A stretch of DNA of 64,000 nt from Anthonomus grandis grandis (GCF_022605725.1 NC_065546.1:23556227-23620226); one strand, 5' to 3'; counted from the stretch's first letter, positions 1 through 10,800 are shown. Program-made: numbers and translations. Notes: a model not told the origin generated them from the sequence alone.

Positions 1-251
1 ATCAAGGGGTGGTGCGCTGGCCAGCTAGAAGTCCCGATCTTTCCCCGTTGGATTATTTTCTTTGGGGCTATTTAAAGAACAGACTATTTAAGAACACCCC
101 AAATGATATAAACATTCTACGTGCAAATTTATTGACAGAATTAAGGGGTATACGAGCCAGGACTATCCAGCGGGCAGTGTCTGGAAATTTACGTAGAAGG
201 ATACAGAAATGTATTGAGGTGCAGGGTCAACTATTTGAATATTTACTTTAA
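1..251 (+). pseudogene. DD41D mariner-type transposase, C-terminal fragment cut by window edge
   Basis: The frame is open from the window edge to the stop at 249-251, so this is the 3' end of a gene that starts outside the window. It contains WPARSPDLSPLDYFLWGYLK, the signature around the third catalytic Asp of Tc1/mariner (IS630-type) transposases, with that Asp at about 51-53. The tail (LRRRIQKCIEVQGQLFEYLL) resembles the C-termini of the other DD41D transposases in this window. The apparent GTG start at 9 is not a real start. The enzyme would cut and join transposon ends in the nucleus. Whether the missing upstream part is intact cannot be judged. Confidence 0.85.
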
Positions 252-1002
252 ACTTAAAATATTGCATTTTTTCGCATTAAGTTCTATTATTTTTAGTTTG
301 TGTTGTTCAACATAAAAATTAGTAATAAATTATAGTTGTTACTATTATTATTGTTAAAATTTAGTATAATATATCAAATTTATACTATTTTTACCATGTT
401 AATAATTAAAAAATTTCGTCAAAAACATTGATTTATTCAATAAATGATAGTGTTAAGATAAATTATTACTTTTTATTTCAAACAACAGGACAGTATTAAC
501 TTTTTTTTAATAAAAGTAAATTTTTGACATCAAAATATTGGAAAATTAAACTATGTGATATGTCATTTCTCTAAGAATAAAAAGGGGAATTAAAATGAGT
601 AAAAAAAATTCCAGGGCCGTATTTAAAAAAATAAAGTTGATGATGGTTGCCAAAAGACGAAACGTCGGATTTTAAATTTGACGACGCCATCTGGTAGAGG
701 AGAAAAAGTGACAATAATAAAGTGTCAATTATTTTAAAATATGTTTTCAAATAACCTCACAAAAAAATAAAAACGATTTTCCAAAATTTCGGTATTTTCC
801 GAATAACTTCGTACGTAGTCGGAATTTTTTAAATTTTAAAACAGCATTTTGTTAAGCATAAGAATACGCAAGTTTGCCCCAATTTAACCGACCCTGTATC
901 TCTTACCGTTTCCGAAATCCCAATGATGTGGCTCGAATTTGAAACACCCGGTACTTAGAAGTGATGTCTTACATGAGGGAGATGATATTATCAGTAGGAC
1001 TT
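252..1002. other. AT-rich spacer, probably the 3' non-coding end of the first transposon
   Basis: No coding signal. Around 890-955 there is a run of text (CCGACCCTGTATCTCTTACC, then GAAACACCCGGTA) resembling the GC-richer ends of mariner-type elements. A similar ACACCCGGTAT end occurs near 24,450. No matching opposite terminus is visible because the element starts outside the window. Confidence 0.3.
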
Positions 1003-1769
1003 CTAATACTTATTGAATTAGGTATGTGTGTAAAAATACTTTTTTACTAAGATTTCTGATGCACTGGTTAAAAATACAGCAGCCGATAATTCAGTTAATT
1101 TACCAAGTGATTTACTCCTGAAAGTTCCTATTAGCAATAGCATTATTCAGGAAAGTTCTTTAGCTTCCAAAACAATACATAGTACAAACAGTGAAGCTAA
1201 TATAGACAAGTATGGATAATCAAAATATTCTTGATACACCAAATTTTGTGTAATTACAGATCTGATCATTCATCATAATAGTTCTACAGTAACCGTGGGG
1301 TCTAGGTCAACAATTATTATTTCTCATCCAAGCCGCTTTAGTTCAACTGCTAAACACGTAAAAAAAACGTAAAAACGTAAAAAAAAAGAAAACGTTAAAA
1401 TACACTCAAAATAGACACCAATATAGCACATTGAAAAATTATTGTTCAATTCTATTTCTAAGTACAAATAAGAGTGTTATGTTATGTAGGGCAGTTCTTA
1501 TTTAAAAGTGATCATCATTAGTTCTTTATTTAAAAGTGATATAGTATTTTATTGTGTTATAGTTGTTTAATAAAATGCAATTAATCGTTAAAATGTATGA
1601 TATTATTAAGATTCTTTATAATAACATACATTTTATTGATCAATTGGAATATCATAATACACTTTTTTTATTTTTGTTTTTAGACTTAGAGATGTAGAGG
1701 TACACTTGGAGAAAGATATTAATTTAATAACATTAATATCACCATCGCACAAAAAGTAAGTGTTTTTTT
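1003..1769. repeat. Left arm of a ~5 kb inverted repeat
   Basis: This arm (outer end CTAATACTTATTGAATTAGG) is repeated in inverted orientation at 5302-6049, with small indels. The shared text covers the whole arm, for example TGATCAATTGGAATATCATA at its inner part. It includes a short open frame at 1051-1219, preceded by TTTTTACTAAG, which reads like an exon acceptor. The mirrored copy of that frame carries indels. Origin unknown: it could be a long-TIR element or an inverted duplication. The inner end is interrupted by a foldback element at a TA. Confidence 0.8.
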
Positions 1770-2312
1770 ATACAGGGTGTCCCGGGTCATGTGGGAAATC
1801 TCTCGGATTCAGGTAGAACATCGAAAAATAATACCGAACGTTCCTATAAAAAAAATTCCTACAGACCTTCTTTACGAAGATACAGCCTCCTAAAGGACGC
1901 TGCTGGAAATTGGTTTTTCATAAATTACTTTTAAACTACCCAGTAGAATTTAATAAAAATTTTAGGTGATGAACACTATTAGGGACCTCTTAAAATGACA
2001 TCCTCAAAATACATTTACCTTGTTTACTTTACCAGAGGCGGACTAGGTTGTACACTTTAATGCGTATATTTTTAACACCCTGTATGTTAATGTTAAAAAA
2101 AAATATTTTGGATACCTTGAACCCTAGGCTAAAAAAAAGGTACTCTTGTTCATTATCGATAAAATGAACCGTTTTGGAGAAAAAAAATAATAAACGAGCC
2201 AATGTTTTTTTTTCTTATTTTTTTAAATGAGATAAGTACGCTAGTTATTTAAAGAACAGAGAAATTTCGATGTAAGTCATTTAATTTAAAATAATACATG
2301 TTCCTAAAAATA

Positions 2313-3922
2313 CAGTGGTGTCCTAAAAAATACTTTTACAAAATAATTAAAAAAAACCTATGATGAGTGTATGTTTTTAAATTAGAAAAAACAACTTACA
2401 AAAAAATGCCAAAAACCAAGTAAACAAAAGTTAAATTCTTCAATGCGAGCAACAAACAATTAATTATTAAAAACTTCATGAGTAGGTTCGACGTGGGCTC
2501 CGTGATTTCATTCGCGGGCACGACGAATCGAGGACTGCTGCACTCGCCACAATAACCCAAGATTGTTTTTTATATTATCACAATGAAATGTAATTCTTTG
2601 GAGCAGTTCTTCCCGAGTATCGACTGGGGTGGAATACACCAAGGTTTTGCGGTGACCCCATAGATACAAATCTAATGGCGTTAGATCGGGAGACCGAGGA
2701 GGCCAAGCAACAGGTCCTCCTCTACCTATCCAACGGATTTCAAAAGTATTATTTAAGTGGTGTCTTACAGCAAGGCTAAAATGGGGTGGGGATCCATCAT
2801 GCATTAAATACACATCTCGGCGGGTTGCAAGAGGCAAATCTTCTAATAAATCTGGAAGATTGTTCTGGAGGAACTCCAAATAAAGTTCTCCGTTTAAACG
2901 TGGTGGTAGTTCAAATGGCCTAATCAAAAAATTGCCAATAATTCCTGGCCAGATGTTTATTGATTGGAATTGATGTTGATGATGAGAAATAATAGTATCA
3001 CGGGGATTTTCATCAGCCCATACATGCGAGTTATGTAAGTTTTCAATTCCATTTTTGATAAACCCTGCTTCATCCGTAAAAAGAATCGTGCTGATAAGGT
3101 TAGGGTTATTTCGCTGCTGATCTAACAGCCAGTTTGCGAAGTGTATTCTAGGAGCAAAATCTCTGGGCAGTAGTTCATGCACTTTTTGTAAGTGATATGG
3201 GTACAACAGTTCTTGAAGTACCATATGTACAATTGTTTTGGACGAATGAAGCTGAGCGGCTAATTTTCGAGTACTCGTTGTAGGAGTGTCAGCTACAGCG
3301 TCTAAAATATTTTCTTCCAATTGCACTGTACGTGCTGTTCTCCTCCGGCCACCATTATTCTTTTTTTTTCAAAACATCCTAAAATTGCATTAAGGAAATT
3401 TAATAGTATTACCTCATTAAGTGGAAAACAGAAACCTACCAGTTTCCCTTAGACGTTGATCAACACATTGAAATGTTTTCTGATCCGGAATAATGCGATT
3501 GGGAAATCTTTCTCCGTACAATCTTTTTGCTTCCAATGCATTGCAAGACGCCAGACCATACATAAGATGCATATCTGCATACTCAATAAAAGTAAACTCC
3601 ATATTTTGACGTAATTTAAATTAAAAGTTACCAAAAAATACAAAAATTAAAAAAATATTATCAAATAAAGGATGAATATGTTGACAAAGATTAGGTTTAA
3701 ATGATAGGTATTTGCTAAATTTGGAGTATAGCAACGTTTGTAACAATAATGCGTTCAAAAATGCAAAAATTCCGATAAATAAGTCAGGTACAATACAATT
3801 GGTTTGCATTATTTTTTTTGTTTTTTTTATGTTTAGTTTTTATCTTAAGAATAACAAAAAAGAAATAAACGTATAATAATAATAAGAAATATTTTGTAAA
3901 AGTATTTTTTAGGACACCACTG
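2313..3922 (-). mobile_element. DD41D mariner element with 33-bp terminal inverted repeats
   Basis: It has perfect ~33-bp terminal repeats beginning CAGTGGTGTCCTAAAAAATA at 2313 and ending as the reverse complement at 3922, with TA duplications at 2311-2312 and 3923-3924. It encodes the spliced transposase at 2508-3602 on the minus strand. At 1610 bp it has the usual size for an autonomous Tc1/mariner element. It sits exactly at the centre of a foldback element: removing it leaves TTCCTAAAAA, then TA, then TTTTTAGGAA, which is a perfect palindrome. It is well preserved apart from one apparent frameshift, so it is probably young. Confidence 0.88.
2508..3602 (-). pseudogene. DD41D mariner transposase, two exons, one frameshift
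   Basis: Exon 1 (3602-3440) encodes a DUF4817-type helix-turn-helix region (EYADMHLMYG, LYGERFPNRI, QRLRETG). A donor GTAGGT follows at 3439, and an acceptor TTTTAG precedes 3378, giving a 61-nt intron. Exon 2 encodes the RNase H-like catalytic domain: TDEAGF (first Asp), MHDGSPPHF (second Asp) and LTPLD (third Asp). I count 41 residues between the second and third Asp, hence DD41D, a spacing reported for rosa-type mariners. The spliced frame reaches the conserved NNGGRRRTAR block only with one extra A in the A9 run at 3361-3369. That is either a true 1-nt deletion or a homopolymer error. All three catalytic Asp are present. Start ATG is at 3602. Confidence 0.85.
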
Positions 3923-4412
3923 TATTTTTAGGAAATTTTCTGGTCTTTGAATAACTGGCATACTTATCTCATTTAAAAAAAAACATTGGCTCGTTTTTTT
4001 TTTCTCCAAAACGGTTCATTTTATCGATAGTGAACAAGAGTACCTTTTTTTTGGCTAGGGTTCAAGGTATCCAAATTTATTTTTTTTAGACTTTAACATA
4101 CAGGGTGTTAAAAATATACGCATTAAAGTGTACAACCTAGTCCGCCCCTGGTAAAGTAAACAAGGTAAATGTATTTTAAGGATGTCATTTTAAGAGGTCC
4201 CTAATAGTGTTCATCACCTAAAATTTTTAATAAATTCTACCAGGTAGTTTAAAAGTAATTTATGAAAAACCAATTTCCAGCAGCGTCCTTTAGGATGCTG
4301 TATCTTCTTAAAGAAGACCTGTAGGAATTTTTTTTATAGGAACGTTCGGTATTATTTTTCGATGTTCTACCTGGATCCGAGAGATTTCCCACATTAACCG
4401 GAACTCCCTGTA

Positions 4413-5301
4413 TAATAAGTTCATATATAATTATTTAAAAAATTGACACATTTTAAATTTGGGTAATACTATATTTTTATGTATATTATCTCGGGTATTA
4501 AAACGATATCCTGGAGACCTACATATTCTCAAACCTATTAAGTCACAATTTGGAATAATTTACGTGTAAACTTGTCAACTCGCGCACGTTGAGTTTGAGA
4601 ATAGGGGATTGGGTCCGCGTATTGAATATTTGGTACTCGCGGTGTAAACTAGGCTAATGAATCAAATAAGTATGCATTTAATAAGGAATTTTGGTAATTG
4701 GTTTATTTCGTTTTTTTAAAGCAATACGATGTTTTAAAAATCATGAAATTTAGATTTTTCAATTAATTATTTAATAACTACTTGTTTACTTTTGAAACCC
4801 CATAACTTTCATAAGTTTATGTTGTTTAACCAGTTAGCAGCCCATCAGAGCAAACTTTTTGCCTTCAATTTTCTCGAAAACCATCGTTCTGGGCGATGTG
4901 CAACAAGAGTACCTTTTTTGTAGGAAAAAGTATGTAGTTTTTAAAAAATGAACCCACGTTGCGAAGAAAATAACCTACAAAAAGTTATTCACGAATTAAC
5001 CCCCTACCCTTGCAAAAACTACCCTTTCCGATTTTCCAAATTATTTTTCAGTATCACCATTTGATTTTGGGTCAAAATTTATGGCAGAGGATTTTTTTTC
5101 GAAATTTTATCTCGTTTTTTAAGCCTACAATTTCAAAAAACCGTTTTTTAAATTTACCCTTTCAGTGCCCCTAACTCCCTTAATATGCATTTTCCGCCCT
5201 ATAGTTATAGGAACTTTTTTTAAAATTTTTAGGAGTACTATCACCCCCCGAATTTTTTTACACCATTTCAATGACACCCTGTATATTATGAACTTATTAT
5301 A
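4413..5301. other. Central part of the 5 kb palindrome, with a partial transposon end
   Basis: No ORF. From about 4840 to 5286 the sequence resembles the terminal region of a mariner-type element ending CAATGACACCCTGTA, and it shares CAACAAGAGTACCTTTTTT-like text with the foldback arms. Only this one end is visible, with no opposite terminus between 4413 and 4840. The 4430-4840 stretch shows nothing else recognisable. Confidence 0.4.
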
Positions 5302-6049
5302 TCAAAAAAACTTACTTTTTATGCGGTGGTGATATTAATGTTATTCAATTAATTAATCTTCTACATCTTTAAGTCTAAAAACAAAAATGAAAATAAAGAA
5401 TAAAAAAAGTGTATTATGATATTCCAATTGATCAATAAAATGTATGTTATTATAAAAAATCTTTAAAATATCATACATTTTAATGATTAATTGCATTTAA
5501 TTAAACAAATATAACAGAATAAAATACTATATCACTTTTAAATAAAGAACTAATGCTGATCACTTTTAAATAAGAACTGCAATACATGACATAATACTAT
5601 TATTTTTACTTAGAGAAAGAATTGAAAGCTAATTTTTAAATGTGCTATATTGGTGTCTATTTTGAGTGTATTTTTACGTTTTGCTGGCTTGGATGAGAAA
5701 TAGTAATTGTTGACCTAGACCCCATGGTTACTGTAGAACTATTAATCTCAGATGCAGTTATTGTTTATGATGATTGATCAGATCTGTAATTATACAAAAT
5801 TTGGTGTATCAAGAATATTAATCTATTTTAATTATCTATACTTGTCTATATTAGCTTCACTGTTTGTACTATATACTGTTTTGGAAGCTGAAGAACTTTC
5901 CTGAATAGTGCTAGTATTAATAGAAGCTTCAGGAGTAAAACACTTGGTAAATTAACTGAATTACGGCTGCTGTATTCTTAACCAGTGCATCAGAAATGCT
6001 AGTAAAAAAGTACTTTTACACACATAATACCTAATTCAATAAGTATTAG
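5302..6049. repeat. Right arm of the ~5 kb inverted repeat
   Basis: Inverted copy of 1003-1769, with its outer end CCTAATTCAATAAGTATTAG at 6049. It differs from the left arm by scattered substitutions and short indels. These include a 1-nt loss in the mirrored exon-like frame, so the two arms have diverged since they formed and are not being kept identical. Confidence 0.8.
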
Positions 6050-6597
6050 CAAACCGGTGGCCTGATTCCTTTACCATGGGAACCGCTGACACCGCTGTGT
6101 AAGTTTTAATAATTATTTTAATTAAATAATAATTATCTTATTAAATAAACCTCTTTTCAAAAAGCGAAATCGAGTTTCAAAGTGATAACAAATATATTAT
6201 TGTAAGTTGCATTAAAGTAAAACAAAAAAATATATTTAAAAAAATTTTAGGGAAAGACAAAATTAAGTTTATACATAGATATCAATTTCTAAATAAATTT
6301 CAAAATTCTTTCAAGACAATAAAAAATTAGTAATTTCATGTATCTACCTAAAGTCTATATAAAAAAAACATAACTATATACAGATAGGTACATAGGTATT
6401 ATGCCTTTTTTCTACCAAAACAACAGAAAAACATAAAATCCTGTTAATAAAACCATGGACAAGACTCTAATTTTATATTTTTTATAGCCTATTCATACAT
6501 GAATAATTAAAAAATATATTTAGATCTAAAAATATAAAGACTTGTATTTCAGGCACACTTTCACATTCAAATCTTTATTAGGTTTATTTCTATAAGA
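6050..6597. other. AT-rich spacer without recognised features
   Basis: No open frame, repeat terminus or RNA-like structure could be supported here. It lies between the 5 kb palindrome and the first TAGAACATTG-element copy. Confidence 0.4.
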
Positions 6598-7203
6598 TCC
6601 CCTATTCTACGTTTATGATGATGGTAGCCCCATGAAATGATGTTATGAAAGTATCGGTAGGTACTTGTGACAAGATCGGCTTGAATCGCCTTTTTATCAT
6701 GATGTGGCACAAACGACATAAGTTTTTGCCATCCTAGCAATTCAAAAAAACACTAAGACGTTGGCTTTTTCCTTTTTAAACCAAAAATGAAAGAAAATAC
6801 ACAAATCCCGAATATAAACAAAAAGCCGTTTGACAGATGACACTATGCATATCACTCAGACGCTTAAGCTTCCAGTGTTCTCGCTTCAAATTTTTTTGAA
6901 GCAGTTTTAGGACTAAGAATGTTAATAATTTTGTTTAAGGATATTATATTTATTCTTAAAATTGGTTAATTCTATTTATACTTTTTATTTTAAATTTTCC
7001 TGTAAAATACAACACAAATAAGTTAAATTAACGTAATAATGGTTGTTAATATATAGCTAAAAATTTACCTCCGTTAGAAATTTGTGTAGACTTGACAACA
7101 GAGAATTTATGAATATGTATGTAAATATAACCCCTCTTGCCCCTATGCACATGTTGGAGTCAAACAAAGTCGTTGTTTACTAATTCTAGCCTTTCAATGT
7201 TCT
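6598..7203 (-). mobile_element. Partial copy of the TAGAACATTG-ended DNA transposon
   Basis: The right end is the terminal repeat TTCTAGCCTTTCAATGTTCT ending at 7203. Inward it matches, in reverse orientation, the full copy at 26,775-27,920 (text corresponding to about 26,775-27,380), including GCCGATCTTGTCAC-like and CATAAACGTAGAATA-like blocks. The opposite terminus is missing, so this is a truncated copy. No coding region. Confidence 0.65.
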
Positions 7204-7425
7204 ATGTTAGTCCCTAATTTATAAGTTTCATTACATATTTTATTTGACTTGTAAAAGTACTTGTTTGTATATTACTACTAATAAACTATCTAATCTAATC
7301 TCATGTACTTGTACATAGTCTTTATTCTTAGGTAAGCTTTGTTTTTTAGTATACATTAATATGATATAATTGATATTAGGATTATTAGGTATGATAAAGG
7401 TCAGTGTTAAATGTCGCAACCATTG
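7204..7425 (+). repeat. LINE 3' tail-like stretch and spacer
   Basis: The segment up to about 7305 ends in AATAAACTATCTAATCTAATCT. The repeating CTAAT unit is the kind of short tandem tail left by some insect non-LTR retrotransposons, and a related tail (ATTCGATTAGATTAGA) ends the LINE fragment near 14,490. The rest (7306-7425) has no recognised content. Confidence 0.35.
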
Positions 7426-7999
7426 TACAGACTAAATACCCCTTAATAAAAATCTTATAACCTGTAAAAAACCTGCAACTCCTTCACAATTTGAACATCC
7501 TTGTAGTTCTACCTGTTTTCGCTGTAGCAATACTGTCCCTTTGAAAAAGTACGCACCATAGAAGTATAGATTATGTGATATAAAATAAGTGATGTAAAAA
7601 TGAGTTTTGATCAATACAATAAAATTTTGCAAAATGTTAAAAATTTGTGTGTTAAAACATGATTTATTAAGAAATCTATAATAATAATAAAATATGTAAT
7701 TTTCATGAAAATCCTTTTTATTAGGACCTTCCTCTAATGCAGTCCGTTAAAAAAACATAAATACCTCATAAATGGTAATAACTTATACCCGAACTCTATT
7801 TTAATTAATAAATATTTATCATGTAAATATTTGTTGATGACGTCACTGGTAGAGTGCTTGTATCGGTAGCATCAACAATGCGATCGAGCGGCGTTGCCAT
7901 GCCATTACCGTTTTCTCTATATTATATTATATTAATATACTTTATTTACATTTATTTAACGTTGTATATTGATTCGATATAGAGTATCTTATCATATTT

Positions 8000-8251
8000 A
8001 TCAGGATGACTCAATAATACACGGATGTGCTTTTTATGACTCGTCTATTAAAACTAAAAACTCAGTATATTTTCTCAGCCTGTTTCCAAATAAAATCATA
8101 ACACTAAAAGTCTTTCATCAGCACATCAATACGATTCCATGAAACCCATCTTAAGAACCGAAATTAATAACCAGCCTAGCTTTCAATAAATATCGGGTTA
8201 CCACTTGAGGACCGTGGGTCGGTGTCGGGCCATATTTTACTTTGCCTGACA
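8000..8251 (-). repeat. 3' LTR of the gypsy element (252 bp)
   Basis: On the minus strand it begins TGTCAGGCAAAGTAAAATAT and ends just before TATTT at 7999. From 8059 to 8251 it aligns over 193 bp with 10,801-10,993 with few differences, which suggests a fairly recent insertion. The first 59 bp (8000-8058) are absent from the other LTR. Confidence 0.85.
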
Positions 8252-9206
8252 GTCGGCCATCCTACATTTGTTTCGTCCCGAAACAACCTTTTCTCCAAGT
8301 GGACCAACCATCCTGTATCTCAACTCATCAGAAACCTGCCGACAATAAAACTATCGTTACACCGAATCAAAGACAATATAATTTATTCGGGCCAGAATTC
8401 TAATCCACATTAATTTATACTAATATTCATTTGACATATGTAGAATACAACATTGTCAATCTCTTTTCCAAATCATTTCCAGTACCTACTTTTGTAACTA
8501 GAAAATGCGACAACATTTTCTCAAACAGGGTTCTCTAACTCATACTTAGAGCAATCCCACCAGCTTTATCCAAAACCAGGATCTACCACTTAGTGTGCTA
8601 TACCATGCTTTAACCATCAAGAACAACTCAACTTCATTTAAAGCAAGAATCAACACTAAGATACTTTACACAACCTTATTAACACTCTTCATGTTACAGC
8701 TTTGGCTAACACATAGCCCCTCTCAGTATAACAGAATACAGATATACTAATTCACCTTTTCGCATGAACAGAATACAGTCATGCCTTTGATAGCCTTAAT
8801 GTCGATCAGAATTCTGACCGATTTTATTATTATATACACTCCAGTATACTTTTATTTAAATTACACATCAAAATAAAAAGGAAATATCAAGAACAGCCAA
8901 CTGGGATTCTCAGAACCTTTCAATCAATTTACTCAATATAGACATTAATCATTTATCCATACCATAGAAATAAAATAATGTTAAAATAAGAATCTGTAAC
9001 TTCTTATTTCCAAACCTGTGGATATTACTTTAATTACTTTATAACCTTAAGTTTTCTTCGACAAAATCGGGGATCAAAAACTTTTCAACAGATAAACATT
9101 ATATTTACCATGTTTAATATAGGTACCATGTAGTACATCATACACTACTTAATATACCACTATACTTAATTTTTTTAAAAAATTTTTTTTTTAGTACATA
9201 TACTAC
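8252..9206. other. Gypsy 3' non-coding region
   Basis: Lies between the integrase stop and the 3' LTR. I found no env-like or other frame. An A-rich run on the minus strand occurs near 9178-9193. Nothing else could be supported. Confidence 0.5.
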
Positions 9207-10092
9207 CTAATCTAAGTTTTTATCATCAAATGGCAAATCGTTATCACTATTTAATACTACCCAAGGTTTAATTTTATCTATTGCTACAACGCTAATACAA
9301 GCCCGCTTTTTATCCCTTAAATCTTCTACTACATAGTGATCATTTGGCAACACCGCCTTTATTTTAAAAGGCCCTTTAAATATTGGTTGCAACTTTTTAC
9401 TACGGCCCGTAGCTACATCACTAGTGATTTTTACCATTACCAGATCTGCCTCTTTGTATACCTTGGGACGGAACCTTTTAACATCAAATTTCACTTTCTG
9501 TTTTCGCTGAGCCTCTGTTATTCTCTCTTCCGCTCTCTCACGCAGTTCTTTTAAATCGGTTTTCTGTATGTCTATCGCAATTTCTTGCACTATTTTTGCA
9601 TCAGCAGGACAATTGGGAGTTATTCCCATTAACAACTCATAAGGGGTCTGTCCTGTAGTTTTGTGCACTGAAGTATTAAGACTTAATTGGATCAATGGTA
9701 TATGTTTATCCCAAGAACAATCGTCTTTGTCATTGGCACTTAGATACCTTAAAGAGTCGAGTATCGTCCCATTAAATCTTTCGCACTGGCCGTTTGCTCG
9801 GGGAGTGCAGACTGCATTTAAAACATGTTTAATGCCCATAGAATTGCAGAAATTATTCATTGTTTTTGATGTAGAACAAGAACCTCTGTCAGATATAATC
9901 CTTTTAGGGACACCAAAAAGATAGATAAAATGTTCAAGTGTCTTGTTTACGTATTTTATTTCAGTAGATCGCACCGCTTCTAAGAATACAAACTTGGTAA
10001 ATCCATCAACAATTACCAATAAATCAGCTTTTCCGCTAGTCAGTAAGATATGTCAAACGTATACTCTTGCAGTTCCAGCCACCATCTTGCTA
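9207..10092 (-). pseudogene. Gypsy integrase with fused RNase H remnant
   Basis: From 10,019 down, the frame reads VIVDGFTKF, then ISDRG (Asp), then NGQCERFN (Glu). I count 35 residues between this Asp and Glu, the D-35-E spacing of retroviral-type integrases. A C-terminal chromatin/DNA-binding region follows and ends with KIKPWVV-like text. The zinc-binding HHCC domain and the first catalytic Asp are missing. Just upstream (10,092-10,047) the frame reads ARWWLELQEYTFDISY, the end of a gypsy RNase H domain, then a stop, and joins straight to LLVIVDGF. An internal deletion therefore removed the RNase H-integrase linker. The protein would insert viral-type cDNA, but this copy cannot. Confidence 0.85.
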
Positions 10093-10139
10093 TTCGCGGC
10101 AGTAGATCTCGCTTCGTGCTTCTCGCTTCGTGCTTGTTA

Positions 10140-10797
10140 ATGGACTTGTAATTTGGGCATAGTTTTTAACAAACTTTCTGAAATATCCAGATAATCCTAA
10201 AAATCGTTTTTAGGATTCCTAAAACTCTTTTTTATTCTTAGGTTCATGTAAATTAATTAAAGCTTGTATTTTTACCTTATCGGGTCGCACTCCTTCATGA
10301 GATATTTCTCTTCCCAGATAATTAAGCTTCTCCATAAAGAATTTGCACTTTTTCAGTTGTAAGGTAAGATTATATTTTCTAAATAAACTAAGAACTTTTC
10401 TTAATTGTTCCAAAGAATGTTCGTAGCTTTCTGCAGGCACTATGACGTCATCAATGTATCCAAATGCCGTTTCAGGTGGTAGTTCTTGTAGAATTTTATT
10501 AATCATTTTTTGAAACAGAAAAGGGGCATTACACAGGCCAAAACTCATGCGTAAAAATTCAAATTTTCCATCCGGAGTAATAAATGCGGTTTTTTCTATA
10601 GAATCATTAGCCATCGGAATTTGGTAGTAACCAGAAAACAAATCCAATGAGTTGAAGATGGAGAATCGCCTTAGTTTGTCTATTTGGTCATCTATGAGTG
10701 GAAGGGGAAACTTTATTTTCTCCGTTATACTGTTTAATTTCCTGTAGTCGATACACATACGCAGCGATCCATCAGGCTTAGGAATTAGTACTACCGT
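10140..10797 (-). pseudogene. Gypsy reverse transcriptase, N-terminally truncated
   Basis: The frame starts within VVLIPKPDGSLRMCIDYRKL directly at the LTR junction and continues through SLDLFSGYYQIP and FGLCNAPFLFQ to FGYIDD, the catalytic Asp pair. It then reads YLGREISHEGVRPDKVK and stops after PKNKKEF at 10,219. Past that stop, FLGLSGYFRKFVKNYAQITS continues the thumb/connection region at about 10,200-10,140 in another frame. A short duplication of TTTTAGGA accounts for the break. Gag, protease and the first palm part are missing. It would copy the element's RNA into DNA. Confidence 0.88.
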
Positions 10798-10800
10798 ACT

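Larger units (their letters stand above)
1773..4410. mobile_element. Foldback (long inverted repeat) DNA element, TA target duplication
   Basis: The outer ends are CAGGGTGTCCCGGG on the left and, reverse complemented, CAGGGAGTTCCGG on the right, both flanked by TA (1771-1772 and 4411-4412). The arms 1773-2312 and 3923-4410 are inverted copies, about 540 and 490 bp long. The right arm lacks roughly 36 bp near the centre. The arms have no coding capacity, so without its insert this is a palindromic, non-autonomous mariner-type element. The flanking text TATAATAAGTTCATA after 4411 also appears inverted at about 5285-5300, so the foldback entered the inner part of the larger palindrome's left arm. 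Confidence 0.8.

Noticed and set aside
1771..1790. Reading the TACAGGGTGTCC motifs (1771, 34,791, 47,979) as promoter or regulatory sites
   Set aside because: They are terminal repeats of mariner-type elements with TA duplications.
2508..3602. SETMAR-like histone methyltransferase label for the DUF4817/mariner proteins
   Set aside because: Only the transposase-type region is present. There is no SET domain, so a methyltransferase call would be wrong.
7432..7632. 66-codon minus-strand frame as a host gene
   Set aside because: It is duplicated in the transposon copy near 50,290-50,480 and lies wholly inside a repeat, so it is kept only as a possible transposase leftover.
9336..10140. Plus-strand frames of 65-87 codons at 9336-9554, 9661-9924 and 9943-10,140
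   Set aside because: They are antisense shadows of the integrase and RNase H coding sequence and have no motifs of their own.
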